Source of the DNA: Onthovicinus sp900555545
GTDB lineage: Bacteria > Bacillota > Clostridia > Oscillospirales > Acutalibacteraceae
Reading direction: 5' to 3'
DNA: 64,000 nt
Assembly (NCBI GenBank): GCA_949296915.1
Contig: CASFPX010000001.1
Span: forward strand, 261,582-325,581
Shown here: positions 1-8,780 of the stretch, in pieces
Numbering within the stretch: position 1 is the first letter of the stretch
How the letters are laid out: each line of letters begins with the position of its first letter
Program-made: the position numbers and the translations under genes
The notes under the pieces: model-generated
What the model saw: only the letters and a program-made list of their open reading frames with translations
What the model was told of the DNA's origin: nothing
The model's database searches: none

Positions 1-1162
1 CAACCACGTTTGCCCGCCGTTGTTTCAGCTGGGCGTAGGCGTTTTTGGCTACACCGTCCAGATCGCCGTGCAGGCTGTTTTTGCCGCCAAAGTTGTGCAG
101 GTGGCCGCTTACAAACGGGTACTTCCAGAAGTTGTGCGTGCCTTTGGCGCGGTTGCCGTCGATATCGAGAATCAGCAAGCGGCTACGGTCCACCGCCTTG
201 ACGATCCCGCGGCGCAGGGACCAGGACTGCATGACCCAGATGCCTTGGGGATCAAAGTCGCGGTAGACCTGGTCAATCGCACGGGCAACTTTTTTCAGGT
301 ATCCGGGCCACTTTTTGGGCGGCGTGCCCTCGTGGAACGGATCGCACGCGTAGAAATGGTGGCTGCCAAAAAGGGCGTCCTGCTTTTCCAGAAAAATTCG
401 GCCGATTTTGGGGAACAGGGGGTCTGTCGGATCAAGCTGTGCCGTCGCCGGAAAATCACACCACTCGGCCTTGGCCTGGATTTTTGCGTCGGGGAATTTT
501 TCGCGCGCGATCATGGGCAGATGGCCGGAATACCCCTGCTGGATCGGGAACATGCCAAATTCCAGATAGCGGTCCATGATTTTTTTGCCGAGGCTGGCGC
601 GTTCGTCGATGTATTTCTCATCCGAGGGCGGCATATAGCTGTCGATATTGGTCATCAGCTGCCATGCCCAGAATGCGGGGCCGGAGATGCAGTGCAAGCT
701 CTCTTCCCGACTCAGCCCCAATTCCACCAGGGTATCGAACCAGACCTTTTCAGTCCCTACTACAGCGAGGGGCATGTTGATCCCCTTCATGGCCATAAAG
801 TCGATTTCCCTTTCCCAACGCGGCCAATCCCACCATGCCATGGAATAGCAGAGCGTACAGTAGTTCATATACACGCGGTATTTCTGATCAACCGTCCGCC
901 GGATGGGGGCAGTGGGCATGGGAAATTCAGCTAGTCGGATTTCCCTGTTGCCGTTCCAGCTGTAATTGATCTTGCACACCTCGGTCAGGTAGGCGTTGAG
1001 CGCCATGGCGACCGAGACGGGGCAGTCGCCGCGCAGGACGATTTTACCGCCCTGGGAGGCAACCTCATAGCAATTTTTACCACCGGCTGACGGAATTGTT
1101 ACGACGTCAAAATGGCGTGCTGCCTCAGGCCCCAGGACACGTGTCAAAAAGTCTTGCATCAT
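1..1162 (-). CDS. GH89 alpha-N-acetylglucosaminidase, N-terminal 387 residues (runs off window)
   Basis: Translating the minus strand from the ATG at 1162 gives 387 uninterrupted codons that reach the left edge, so the C-terminal part is missing here. The segment YMNYCTLCYSMAWWDW (about residues 98-113), followed by a GINMPLAVVG stretch, is the hallmark of the NAGLU/GH89 family. The DPFHEG motif carries the probable catalytic acid, Glu278. Family enzymes remove terminal alpha-linked GlcNAc from heparan or from mucin cores and are usually about 700 residues or more. No signal peptide is visible, so the enzyme is probably cytoplasmic. An AGGAG site lies six to seven bases upstream of tandem ATG codons, and the first was chosen. 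Family assignment is firm; the substrate is inferred. Confidence 0.93.
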   Translation of the reverse strand, partial: MMQDFLTRVLGPEAARHFDVVTIPSAGGKNCYEVASQGGKIVLRGDCPVSVAMALNAYLTEVCKINYSWNGNREIRLAEFPMPTAPIRRTVDQKYRVYMNYCTLCYSMAWWDWPRWEREIDFMAMKGINMPLAVVGTEKVWFDTLVELGLSREESLHCISGPAFWAWQLMTNIDSYMPPSDEKYIDERASLGKKIMDRYLEFGMFPIQQGYSGHLPMIAREKFPDAKIQAKAEWCDFPATAQLDPTDPLFPKIGRIFLEKQDALFGSHHFYACDPFHEGTPPKKWPGYLKKVARAIDQVYRDFDPQGIWVMQSWSLRRGIVKAVDRSRLLILDIDGNRAKGTHNFWKYPFVSGHLHNFGGKNSLHGDLDGVAKNAYAQLKQRRANVV

Positions 1163-1300
1163 CGTTTTCTCCTGTTATGCAAAAAATTGGAATCAGTTAT
1201 TCCGGCATTATTGTACGTGCTTTGAGTAAAAAATGCAATAGATCCGGTAAGATAAAGGATGCTTTTGTGGAAAGATGATAAAATTATTGCAAAAAATTAT

Positions 1301-1339
1301 GGAGGCCTCCTCCTGTGGAAATAGGGGAGGCCTCCGTGT
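1301..1339 (-). terminator. Rho-independent terminator after the holin gene
   Basis: Two copies of the palindrome GGAGGCCTCC form a long GC-rich hairpin. Read on the minus strand it is followed by ATAATTTTTT. It lies just past the holin stop codon and separates the lysis module from the GH89 gene. Confidence 0.8.
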
Positions 1340-1346
1340 GATTTTA

Positions 1347-1613
1347 CTATTTTTCCTCATTATCGCAGCGCGGTTTGTCATAGGTCAGCGCCATTTGGCT
1401 GTCGCAAATCCCTTTGGTGGTCGGATCGCTGATAACACCGAGAGCGGTCGGAATCATCAGCACCAGCGTCGCGGCGTGCATGATCTGTTCTGCCGTCACG
1501 CTCAGATCCACCCCACACAGGGGGATGATGGTGCATACCGCCGCCACAACGGCGGAGATGAGGCCAAGCCAAAACGGGCCGCTCCTGAGCCGTGCTTTCC
1601 AGTTGATCTTCAT
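1347..1613 (-). CDS. Phi LC3-type phage holin
   Basis: An 88-residue protein beginning MKINWKARLRSGPFWLGLIS, which matches the N-terminus of phi LC3 family holins. Two hydrophobic segments are visible, at about residues 14-33 and 45-62, followed by a charged tail. Holins form pores in the cytoplasmic membrane so that endolysin can reach the cell wall. An AGGAGGTG ribosome site lies nine bases upstream of this ATG; a longer reading frame exists but has no such site. It follows the GH25 endolysin by 37 bases, and the two probably form one transcript that ends at the hairpin at 1301-1339. Family assignment is strong. Whether it still serves a phage is unknown. Confidence 0.88.
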   Translation of the reverse strand: MKINWKARLRSGPFWLGLISAVVAAVCTIIPLCGVDLSVTAEQIMHAATLVLMIPTALGVISDPTTKGICDSQMALTYDKPRCDNEEK

Positions 1614-1650
1614 GGATAAACACCTCCTTCCAGGTTTGCGGTTTGAGAAC

Positions 1651-2769
1651 TCACTGTTCCAGTGCGGCGCGGGTGTTGGGACCCACGATCCCGTCCACAG
1701 CCAATCCGTCCGCCGCCTGGAGCCTTTTGACGGCGTTGTAGGTGTCGGTGCCGTACTTGCCATCAATGCCGGTGGAACCAATGTTGTACCCCAGCCGCCG
1801 CAGATTCCACTGCACCCACTTGATGCCGTCGCCCCAGTCGCCCAGATAGATGTTCTGGGTCGGTTTGCGATAGGGATTCTGCGCCTTTTGCAGCTCCCCG
1901 CGCAGAGCCTTGCGGGTATCTGGCCCCACAATTCCATCCACTCCCAGGCCGTAGTCGGACTGGAGCTGCCTGACTGCCGCCTCGGTTGTGTTACCGTACT
2001 TGCCGTCAATCCCGTAGCTGCCCAGCGAATAGCCAAGTTCCAACAGGTGCTGCTGTACCCATTTGACGTCGTCGCCCTCCGTGTAGTTCTGGATCAGGCG
2101 TGTGGGTTCCGGGTATTCCGGCTGTTCCGGTTCCGGTGTGGAGGCACCAAATCCGTTGAGGCCAGCCTCTCGGATGATTGTTGGGTAATCCTTATAGGCG
2201 ATGTCCCGGTCAACACGGCCGGCGATCCCCTCCACGCTCCCGCTGGAGGTGTACTGCCACAATCCAATGGGATTTTCGTAGGTGAAGCCGGCACTGCGCC
2301 ACTGGGCCAGCCACAGATCAAATTGCTTGATGCGTTCATAGTCGATCCTGTTGCGCAGCCAGTCCAAGCTCGAGTAGAGCACGGCGTAATAGCCCGCCTG
2401 CTCGATCTCCTCCAAAAAGGCGACGGCAATGTCTGTGATCCGGTCCCTGCCCAGATCGCGCTGAGAGGGATCCTCAATGTCGAATGCCACTGGGAATTCA
2501 AAGGCTTTGCCGCGGATGGTCTCCAAACATGCGGCGGCCTCTTTTTTGGCCCCATCCACATCTGTTGCATAGGAGTACCAGTACGTTCCCACGGGGATTC
2601 CAGCGCCGGACGCCCCCGCATAGTGACTCTCGAACATACTGTCCTTCTGGCTCAATTCGCGCCCGTAGCCCGCGCGGATCATGGCGAATTCCACACCGGC
2701 TGCCCTTGCTTTTCCCCAGTCGATGTCTGTCTGAGCGTATGATACGTCGATTCCCTGTTTTTCACTCAT
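1651..2769 (-). CDS. GH25 endolysin with two peptidoglycan-binding domains
   Basis: A 372-residue muramidase of phage or prophage type. Residues 5-200 form a GH25 domain: GIDVSYAQ contains Asp8, and the FDIED motif supplies Asp97 and Glu99, the catalytic pair of the family. Two PG_binding_1 repeats follow at about 230-295 and 310-370, each with the DGKYG and VDGIVGP signatures. There is no signal peptide, so export probably depends on the downstream holin. The internal ATG at 2769 was chosen because AAAGGGG lies nine bases upstream; the longer frame would start inside that site. It sits between the zinc-ribbon gene (21-base gap) and the holin gene. Confidence 0.94.
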   Translation of the reverse strand: MSEKQGIDVSYAQTDIDWGKARAAGVEFAMIRAGYGRELSQKDSMFESHYAGASGAGIPVGTYWYSYATDVDGAKKEAAACLETIRGKAFEFPVAFDIEDPSQRDLGRDRITDIAVAFLEEIEQAGYYAVLYSSLDWLRNRIDYERIKQFDLWLAQWRSAGFTYENPIGLWQYTSSGSVEGIAGRVDRDIAYKDYPTIIREAGLNGFGASTPEPEQPEYPEPTRLIQNYTEGDDVKWVQQHLLELGYSLGSYGIDGKYGNTTEAAVRQLQSDYGLGVDGIVGPDTRKALRGELQKAQNPYRKPTQNIYLGDWGDGIKWVQWNLRRLGYNIGSTGIDGKYGTDTYNAVKRLQAADGLAVDGIVGPNTRAALEQ

Positions 2770-2790
2770 TCTTTTAATTGCCCCTTTCAA

Positions 2791-3255
2791 TCAATTGAGT
2801 ATACCATTATATGTAGCGTTCAGGCGTTTGGACACATAGTCCGGCCACGCCTCGTTGATGCAGGCGGTACAAAATTCCCGCCGCTCCTCAAGCATCCTTG
2901 TCCGTCCGGTGGATCCGGCTGCCTGATAGCAGGCGCGATAGGCCGCCCGAAGTGCCTGGAGCTGTTCTGCCTGAGTCAGCCCCTCGAACCATCCGGTGTA
3001 AAAGATATGTGCGTTCTCCTCAATAAATGCGTCGCCATAGTCCTGAAAACAGGCGTCACAGTAGGCCATCCCGCAATCCGGGCACAGGGTGAAGGGACCG
3101 AATTGCTGGAGTTCCTCCGGTGTGAAGAACAGGCCGCACAGTTCGCACTGCTCCCGCCTTTCATCGGAAAGGGAAAAGGATGTGTGGTGTGATGGCGGCA
3201 GCCCGGAGCGGATCAGGCTGAGCGTGGGCTGTGGGGTGTTTGGTGTTAAATTCAT
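2791..3255 (-). CDS. Zinc-ribbon protein of unknown function in a lysis module
   Basis: A 154-residue protein with no family that I recognise. It has a clear treble-clef or zinc-ribbon core: CELCG at about residue 37, then CPDC and CDACF some 20 residues on, and a last CTAC near the C-terminus. The arrangement suggests one or two structural zinc sites. An AGAGGAGG site precedes the ATG. It is the first gene of the minus-strand lysis operon and is divergent from the Xre repressor across a 240-base regulatory gap. Its position suggests that it is expressed together with endolysin and holin. A regulatory or phage-morphogenesis role is possible but not shown. Confidence 0.6.
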   Translation of the reverse strand: MNLTPNTPQPTLSLIRSGLPPSHHTSFSLSDERREQCELCGLFFTPEELQQFGPFTLCPDCGMAYCDACFQDYGDAFIEENAHIFYTGWFEGLTQAEQLQALRAAYRACYQAAGSTGRTRMLEERREFCTACINEAWPDYVSKRLNATYNGILN

Positions 3256-3336
3256 GATAAATCCTCCTCTGGTGCTGCTTTTGGACGAGCTTTCAAAAAA
3301 ATTTGATTTGTCCCCCCAAACATGGATTTGTTTTTG

Positions 3337-3365
3337 TTGATTTTATTGGATTTACGTGGTACAAT
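3337..3365 (+). promoter_or_regulatory. Sigma-A promoter upstream of the Xre gene, overlapped by an operator
   Basis: TTGATT at 3337-3342 and TACAAT at 3360-3365 are separated by 17 bases. The element ACGTGGTAC (3354-3362) overlaps the -10 box, a typical position for repression. Transcription would run toward the Xre gene with a leader of roughly 125 bases. Confidence 0.6.
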
Positions 3366-3432
3366 ACTTCTGGAATATGAAGTATATACCGCTACGAAAT
3401 CCGTTGCTTATATTTTTACAATACTACAAATA

Positions 3433-3443
3433 ACGTAGTACGT
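3433..3443. promoter_or_regulatory. Perfect inverted repeat, candidate Xre operator
   Basis: ACGTAGTACGT is a perfect 5-1-5 inverted repeat in the divergent region. It shares eight of nine bases with ACGTGGTAC at 3354-3362, about 80 bases away. Two related sites in a repressor/lysis-gene divergent region suggest binding by the neighbouring Xre protein. Confidence 0.5.
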
Positions 3444-3497
3444 CAAGATCCAGTTGCACGGATTTTTGGGACGGATATGCAGTTTGGGGGAGAGGAC

Positions 3498-3857
3498 ATG
3501 TATCAAAATTTTGCCCGCCTGCTTCGGGAACATAATGTGACGCCGTACCGTGTTCACAAGGAGACCGGCGTGGCGCAAAGCACGCTAAGCGATTGGAAAA
3601 ATGGGAAATCTGTGCCGAGTGTGGAGAATTTAAAACGAATTGCCGCCTACTTTGGCGTGACGATTGACTATCTGGCCGACGTGGAGTGGGAAACCGATGT
3701 GCGGCGTGAGAACGAAAAGATTAAGCTGGATGCCTTTACTTACGCCATGTATGATGAGACGCGCGGCCTGAATGAGGAAAATAAGCGGCGTCTGCTGGAT
3801 CTGGCCCGCTTTTTTGCCCAGGAACAGAGGCGGGAGGAGAAAAAGCGCCGGAAGTGA
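3498..3857 (+). CDS. Xre-family (phage repressor-like) transcriptional regulator
   Basis: A 119-residue protein with an N-terminal HTH_3 domain (residues 1-60). The recognition region reads GVAQSTLSDWKNGKSVPS, followed by the typical YFGVTIDYLAD end of the domain. The C-terminal half is charged and probably helical, ending in a run of Lys and Arg. The ATG at 3498 follows GGGGGAGAGG by two to three bases of useful spacing and fits the domain start better than the upstream in-frame ATG at 3477. It is divergent from the zinc-ribbon/endolysin/holin operon, which it probably represses together with itself through the sites at 3354 and 3433. The family is certain; the targets are inferred from layout. 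Confidence 0.9.
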   Translation: MYQNFARLLREHNVTPYRVHKETGVAQSTLSDWKNGKSVPSVENLKRIAAYFGVTIDYLADVEWETDVRRENEKIKLDAFTYAMYDETRGLNEENKRRLLDLARFFAQEQRREEKKRRK

Positions 3858-3893
3858 GTACGGCTGGGGTGGATGTTGTAAAAGGATGTGACA

Positions 3894-4505
3894 ATGATGA
3901 ATCAAAAGGAGCGTATGCTGGCCGGTTTGCCCTATCAGGCGTGGAAAGACGGCCTGGCGGAGGAACGGTTAGCGTGCCGGAAAAAAGTATATCAATTTAA
4001 CCATCTGGATCCGGAGAATCAGGAGGAGGCGGACCACCTGCTCCGCGAGATTTTTGGAAAAACTGGTGAGAATATTGGCGTGGAACCCCCAATCCACTTT
4101 GACTATGGGAAAAACACGGAGGTGGGCGATAATTTTTTCGCCAACTTCAACACAGTGATTTTGGATGTGGCCAAAGTGACGATTGGTAAAAACGTCATGT
4201 TTGCGCCGAATGTATCCATCTATACGGCGGGCCACCCCGTGCATCCTGACAGCCGCAACTCCGGTTATGAGTATGGGATCCCGGTTACGATTGGGGATAA
4301 TGTGTGGATGGGCGGCAATGCCGTGGTTTTGCCGGGCGTGCATATCGGCAATAACGTCGTCATCGGCGCTGGCAGCGTGGTCACAAAGGATATTCCGGAC
4401 AACGTCATCGCCGCAGGGAATCCGTGCCGCGTGATCCGGGAGATCACGGAGGAGGATCGAAAATTTTACTTTAAAGACCGCGTATTTGACGTGGATGATT
4501 ATTAA
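3894..4505 (+). CDS. Maltose/galactoside O-acetyltransferase family protein
   Basis: A 203-residue left-handed beta-helix acetyltransferase of the Maa/LacA type, which moves acetyl from acetyl-CoA to a sugar hydroxyl. The N-terminal Maa domain (MLAGLPYQA...) occupies residues 1-60. Hexapeptide repeats follow, with the catalytic histidine in the YTAGHPVHP motif and the usual GDNVWMGGNAVVLPGV and AAGNPCRVIREI endings. Length is normal for the family. AAAAGGA lies seven bases before the ATG at 3894; a GTG six bases earlier is too close to it. It begins 36 bases after the Xre gene and is followed by a bidirectional terminator. The acceptor sugar cannot be read from sequence. Confidence 0.9.
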   Translation: MMNQKERMLAGLPYQAWKDGLAEERLACRKKVYQFNHLDPENQEEADHLLREIFGKTGENIGVEPPIHFDYGKNTEVGDNFFANFNTVILDVAKVTIGKNVMFAPNVSIYTAGHPVHPDSRNSGYEYGIPVTIGDNVWMGGNAVVLPGVHIGNNVVIGAGSVVTKDIPDNVIAAGNPCRVIREITEEDRKFYFKDRVFDVDDY

Positions 4506-4511
4506 AAAATT

Positions 4512-4551
4512 AAACCACACCGTTTCCCCAAAAGAGGAGACGGTGTGGTTT
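4512..4551. terminator. Bidirectional terminator between acetyltransferase and ABC genes
   Basis: AACCACACCG pairs with CGGTGTGGTT around an inner stem. U-rich tracts follow on both strands: TTTTG on plus, and TTTAATTTTTT on minus. It serves the convergent ends of the acetyltransferase and the ABC exporter operon. Confidence 0.85.
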
Positions 4552-4632
4552 TGTATAAAGGGGGGATTGCAGGCGGAATCATCCCTCGCGATAAAATGCG
4601 CTTTTCATTCCGGTGGAACGGTATAAGAATTC

Positions 4633-6540
4633 CTATGCACCGATGGCATTGCCGGTGTATAACTGGTAGTACCGGCCCTTCTGGTCGATTAACTGGTCGT
4701 GTGTACCGCGTTCGATGATGCGTCCGTGTTCAAGCACCATGATGCAGTCGGAGTTGCGGACGGTGGACAGCCGGTGGGCAATCACAAAGGTTGTACGCCC
4801 CTGCATCAGGCGGTCCATTCCCTCCTGCACCAGAGATTCCGTGCGGGTGTCGATGGAGCTGGTCGCCTCATCCAGGATCAGTACTGGGGGATCGGCGACT
4901 GCGGCACGGGCAATGGCCAGTAACTGGCGCTGTCCCTGGCTCAGATTGGCGCCGTCGCCGGTGAGCATGGTCTGGTAGCCATCGGGCAGATGGCGGATGA
5001 AACTGTCCGCATTGGCAAGTTTGGCTGCGGCAATGCAGTCCTCATCCGTCGCATCCAGCCGGCCATAGCGAATGTTATCCATCACCGTGCCGGTGAACAG
5101 ATGCGTATCCTGTAGGACGATCCCCAGGGAACGGCGCAGATCGGATTTTTTGATTTTATTGATATTAATTCCATCGTAGCGGATTTTTCCGTCCGCAATG
5201 TCATAAAATCGATTGATCAAATTGGTGATGGTCGTCTTACCCGCGCCTGTGCTTCCGACAAACGCAATCTTCTGTCCGGGCATGGCGTACAGCTTGATGT
5301 TGTGGAGTACGATCTTTTTACTGTCATAGCCAAAATCTACATCATCAAAGGTGACGCCGCCCTCCAATTTGGTGTAGGTCACGCTGCCATCTGCGCTGTG
5401 CGGATGTTTCCAAGCCCAGATACCGGTGCGTTCGGTAGTCTCCGTCAGGGAGCCGTCCGGATTTTCCCGGGCATTGACCAGTTCCACATAGCCGGCATCC
5501 TCCTCCGGTTTTTCATCCAACATTTTAAAAATTCGCTGGGCTCCGGCCATGGCCATGACGATGCTGTTCACCTGCTGGCTGATCTGGGTAACCGGTTGGG
5601 TAAAGCTCTTATTCAGCGACAGGAAGGAGACCAGCGTGCCCAGCGTCAGGCCGGAGTAACCGCCCAAGGCCAACAGTGCCCCGACAACGGCGCACAGCAC
5701 ATAGCTGATGTTGCCGATATTGGCGTTGACGGGCATGACCACATTGGAGATCTTGTTGGCGTTATTCGCGCTCCGGCGCAGTTGCTGGTTGAGCTCACGG
5801 AACTGTTCCACGCTCTTTTCCTCGTGGCAGAATACCTTGACCACCTTTTGTCCATCCATCATCTCCTCGATATATCCATTTACGGTGCCCAAATCCTTTT
5901 GCTGCTGGGCGAAATATTGGCCGGACTTTCCGCTCAGTTTGGTGGAGACAAAGAGCATGATCCCGACCATGAGCAGCGTCAGAAGGGTCAGCGGAATATC
6001 GAGTACAATCATGCTCACCAAAGTAGTCACAATTGTGATAAATGAGTGGATAACCTGTGGGATGCTCTGGCTGATGAGCTGGCGTAGAGTATCAACATCG
6101 TTAGTATATACGGACATGATATCCCCGTGTGCATGGGTATCGAAGTATTTGATCGGCAGGGATTCCATGTGGGTAAAGAGCTCAATCCGGAACTTTTTCA
6201 TGGTGCCCTGGCTGATATTGACCATGATCCGGTTGTAGCCATAGGCGCACAGGATACCGACCGCATAGGTCGCGGCCAGAGAGATCAAGGCAACCCCAAG
6301 CTGGGAGAAATCCGGGGTTTCCGCCCGCAGCAGTGGCGTGATGTAATCGTCAATCAGTTCCTGCATGAACAGGGTTCCCCGCAGGGTGGCCAATGCGGAA
6401 CCGATGATACCTACAATGACCATAAAAAAGGAAAATTTATAGCTTCGGATCATCTCAAAGAGGATCCGCTTCATAATGTGCACAGTCTCCCGCGTGCTGA
6501 GGCGGGGGCCGGAAGGCGTGTTTTTAGGGATACGGCTCAT
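4633..6540 (-). CDS. ABC exporter subunit with consensus ATPase site (heterodimer partner)
   Basis: A 635-residue half-transporter with six membrane segments (residues 30-335) fused to an ATPase domain. Visible motifs are Walker A GSTGAGKT (about 429-436), Q-loop LQDTHLF, signature LSQGQRQ (533-539), Walker B ILDEATSSID with the catalytic Glu, and the AHRLS H-loop. An insertion of about 45 residues sits between the membrane and ATPase domains. The start at 6540 is preceded by AAAGGAGGT; a longer frame lacks this. It begins one base after the partner gene ends, so both are probably cotranscribed with the MarR gene. Such pairs usually export drugs, lipids or peptides; the substrate is unknown. 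Confidence 0.93.
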   Translation of the reverse strand: MSRIPKNTPSGPRLSTRETVHIMKRILFEMIRSYKFSFFMVIVGIIGSALATLRGTLFMQELIDDYITPLLRAETPDFSQLGVALISLAATYAVGILCAYGYNRIMVNISQGTMKKFRIELFTHMESLPIKYFDTHAHGDIMSVYTNDVDTLRQLISQSIPQVIHSFITIVTTLVSMIVLDIPLTLLTLLMVGIMLFVSTKLSGKSGQYFAQQQKDLGTVNGYIEEMMDGQKVVKVFCHEEKSVEQFRELNQQLRRSANNANKISNVVMPVNANIGNISYVLCAVVGALLALGGYSGLTLGTLVSFLSLNKSFTQPVTQISQQVNSIVMAMAGAQRIFKMLDEKPEEDAGYVELVNARENPDGSLTETTERTGIWAWKHPHSADGSVTYTKLEGGVTFDDVDFGYDSKKIVLHNIKLYAMPGQKIAFVGSTGAGKTTITNLINRFYDIADGKIRYDGININKIKKSDLRRSLGIVLQDTHLFTGTVMDNIRYGRLDATDEDCIAAAKLANADSFIRHLPDGYQTMLTGDGANLSQGQRQLLAIARAAVADPPVLILDEATSSIDTRTESLVQEGMDRLMQGRTTFVIAHRLSTVRNSDCIMVLEHGRIIERGTHDQLIDQKGRYYQLYTGNAIGA

Positions 6541-6541
6541 A

Positions 6542-8311
6542 TCAGTGAACCTCCTTTTCGGACTGAGCGGGTGCGGGCTGATCAAAGTCGCCGCCGCCCT
6601 TCATCTGGGTGTCATAGATCTCACGGTAAATCTTGTTGCTCTTCAGCAGCTCTTCATGTGTGCCCAGGCCGTTGATCCGGCCTCCGTCCAGGACCAGAAT
6701 GCGGTCCGCGTCCTGTACGCTGGAGATGCGCTGGGCGATGATCAATTTTGTCGTTCCTGGGATGCTGGTGGCAAAGGCCTGGCGGATTTGGGCGTCTGTC
6801 GCCGTATCGACGGCGCTGGTGGAATCGTCCAAAATCAGGACCTTGGGTTTTTTCAGCAGGGCGCGGGCGATGCACAGGCGCTGCTTTTGACCGCCCGATA
6901 CATTGGTGCCGCCCTGTTCGATCCAGGTGTTATATCCGTCGGGGAAGCCCTCGATAAATTCGTCGGCGCAGGCCTGACGGCATGCCTCAATGCATTCCTC
7001 CTCCGTGGCGTGTTCGTTGCCCCAGCGCAGGTTATCCAGAATGGTGCCGGAGAAGAGCACGTTCTTTTGCAGCACGACGGATACCTGGTTGCGCAGGGCC
7101 TCCATATCGTAATCGCGCACGTCATGCCCGCCTACGCGGACGGCGCCTTTGTCCACATCGTACAGGCGGCTGATCAGGTTGACCAGGCTGGATTTACCGC
7201 ATCCCGTACCGCCGATGATGCCAATAGTCTCGCCGGATCTGATATGCAGGTCGATGTCGTGCAGCGTCTCCTCCCCGCTGCCGTGCTTGTAGGAAAAACT
7301 GACGTGGTCAAAGTCGATGGAGCCATCCGGGATCTGTGTGAGGGGATGTTCCGGATTTTTCAGGTCCGGCTGCTCCTGGAGCACTTCCGCAATCCGGCGG
7401 CCGCTGGCGGCGCTCATGGTGATCATTACAAACACCATAGACAGCATCATCAGGGACATCATCATGCTCATCACGTAGCTGAACATGGAGGTCAATTCGC
7501 CGGTTGTCAGGCTCCCACCCACGATGAATCGGGCGCCAAACCAGGAGAGGGTAATGATGCACCCGTAGATGATCAACATCATGACCGGGTTGTTCAGGGC
7601 GAGGATGCCCTCTGCCTTGACAAACAGCCGGTACAGGTTTTCGGCCGCCCGGGTGAATTTTTGGTCCTCGTGTTCCTCCCGTACAAAGGCCTTGACCACG
7701 CGGATGGCGGAGACATTCTCTTGCACGCTTGCATTCAGATCGTCGTATTTGCGGAATACCTGCGAGAAAATTTTGGTTGTCTTACTCATGATCAGAATCA
7801 GGATGGCTGCCAATACCACTACGGCGGCCAGGAAAACCAGACTCAGTTTGACGTTGATGAAAAAGCACATGAACATACTGCACAGGAACATCAGCGGAGC
7901 CCGTACGGCGATGCGCAGGATCATCTGATAGGCGTTTTGCAGGTTGGTGACATCCGTCGTCATCCGTGTGACCAGTCCAGCGGTACTGTATTTGTCAATA
8001 TTGGAAAAGGAAAACCGCTGAATATTTTCATACATCCCCTGGCGCAGGTTGCAGGCAAATCCGGAAGAGGCAGATGCGGCGTACTTGCCGGCTAAAAATC
8101 CGAACAGCAGGCTTAAAAATGCCAGCGCGATCATGATTCCGCCGTAAAAATAGATCTGATGGATGTCTCCCGCCTCGATCCCTTTGTCGATAATGGCGGC
8201 GGTGACAAAGGGAATCAGGATTTCCATTAAGACCTCCATCGCGGTAAAAAAGGGCGTCAGAAAGGAATCCTTCTTATACTCTTTCACTTGATGAAGCAAT
8301 GTTTTGATCAA
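6542..8311 (-). CDS. ABC exporter subunit with degenerate ATPase site
   Basis: A 589-residue half-transporter: membrane domain at residues 1-310, ATPase domain after 330. Walker A is GGTGCGKSS (367-375) and the signature is VSGGQKQ (471-477). Walker B ends in ILDDSTSAVD, with Asp496 where the catalytic Glu belongs, and the H-loop reads AQRISS with Gln replacing His. Both changes are known from heterodimeric exporters of the TM287/288, BmrCD and LmrCD type, where one site is non-hydrolytic. Translation probably starts at TTG 8311, eight bases after AGGAGG. The start overlaps the MarR gene by 38 bases, which implies translational coupling. Confidence 0.92.
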   Translation of the reverse strand: MIKTLLHQVKEYKKDSFLTPFFTAMEVLMEILIPFVTAAIIDKGIEAGDIHQIYFYGGIMIALAFLSLLFGFLAGKYAASASSGFACNLRQGMYENIQRFSFSNIDKYSTAGLVTRMTTDVTNLQNAYQMILRIAVRAPLMFLCSMFMCFFINVKLSLVFLAAVVVLAAILILIMSKTTKIFSQVFRKYDDLNASVQENVSAIRVVKAFVREEHEDQKFTRAAENLYRLFVKAEGILALNNPVMMLIIYGCIITLSWFGARFIVGGSLTTGELTSMFSYVMSMMMSLMMLSMVFVMITMSAASGRRIAEVLQEQPDLKNPEHPLTQIPDGSIDFDHVSFSYKHGSGEETLHDIDLHIRSGETIGIIGGTGCGKSSLVNLISRLYDVDKGAVRVGGHDVRDYDMEALRNQVSVVLQKNVLFSGTILDNLRWGNEHATEEECIEACRQACADEFIEGFPDGYNTWIEQGGTNVSGGQKQRLCIARALLKKPKVLILDDSTSAVDTATDAQIRQAFATSIPGTTKLIIAQRISSVQDADRILVLDGGRINGLGTHEELLKSNKIYREIYDTQMKGGGDFDQPAPAQSEKEVH

Positions 8312-8762
8312 GATTCATTCCTCCTAATCGGTTGTTTTGTCCCATGTTGGCAATTAGTTTTTCCAGGATTTGTTTGAGGAAGGCGACCTCCTGGGCAGAA
8401 ATCCCGCGGCACAGGCTTTCCTGGCGCGCATGCAGAGCCATTTTGATCTGTTCGCGTATGCCGTAGGCTTTGGCGGTCAGCAGGATGCGCTTTTTTCGCT
8501 CGTCCTGCGGCAGCGTTTCGATCTGCAGGTAACCTTTCTTTTTCAGGCTCTTTAAAAGGGCGGAAACCGTTGGCTTTGAGATCCCAAAGATCAGGTGCAA
8601 ATCCGTCGCACAGAGATCTAAATTTTCATGCCCCAGGAAATAGCCCAGCAGATGGTTTTCCGCCGGTGTCAGATCACCGATTCGCAATAGTTCCCGGTCG
8701 TACCGGGTCAGCGCGAGTCCGGTCTCCTTTAAAAGCCAGATGATGTCCCGGTCATCGTCCAT
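8274..8762 (-). CDS. MarR-family repressor of the ABC exporter operon
   Basis: A 162-residue winged-helix regulator. The recognition helix lies in DLHLIFGISKPTVSALLKSLKKKG, and the wing contains the conserved DERKKRILLT motif. MarR proteins bind palindromes as dimers and release them when a small ligand binds. It is the first gene of an operon with two exporter subunits, a common self-regulated multidrug-export layout. A perfect 18-bp palindrome lies 18 bases upstream of its start. A GGAGGC ribosome site precedes the ATG with somewhat long spacing of about 12 bases. The C-terminus is read through the ribosome site of the next gene. Confidence 0.9.
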   Translation of the reverse strand: MDDDRDIIWLLKETGLALTRYDRELLRIGDLTPAENHLLGYFLGHENLDLCATDLHLIFGISKPTVSALLKSLKKKGYLQIETLPQDERKKRILLTAKAYGIREQIKMALHARQESLCRGISAQEVAFLKQILEKLIANMGQNNRLGGMNLDQNIASSSERV

Positions 8763-8780
8763 TTTTTTATGGATGCCTCC

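Noticed and set aside
20..934. Plus-strand ORF of 304 codons
   Set aside because: It is antisense to the GH89 gene, whose conserved motifs are on the minus strand; it has no family signature.
1414..2742. Plus-strand ORF of 442 codons
   Set aside because: Antisense to the GH25 endolysin, whose catalytic and repeat motifs are clear on the minus strand.
6476..8095. Plus-strand ORF of 539 codons
   Set aside because: His/Gln/Asp-rich translation opposite the degenerate ABC subunit, with no motif; a shadow frame.
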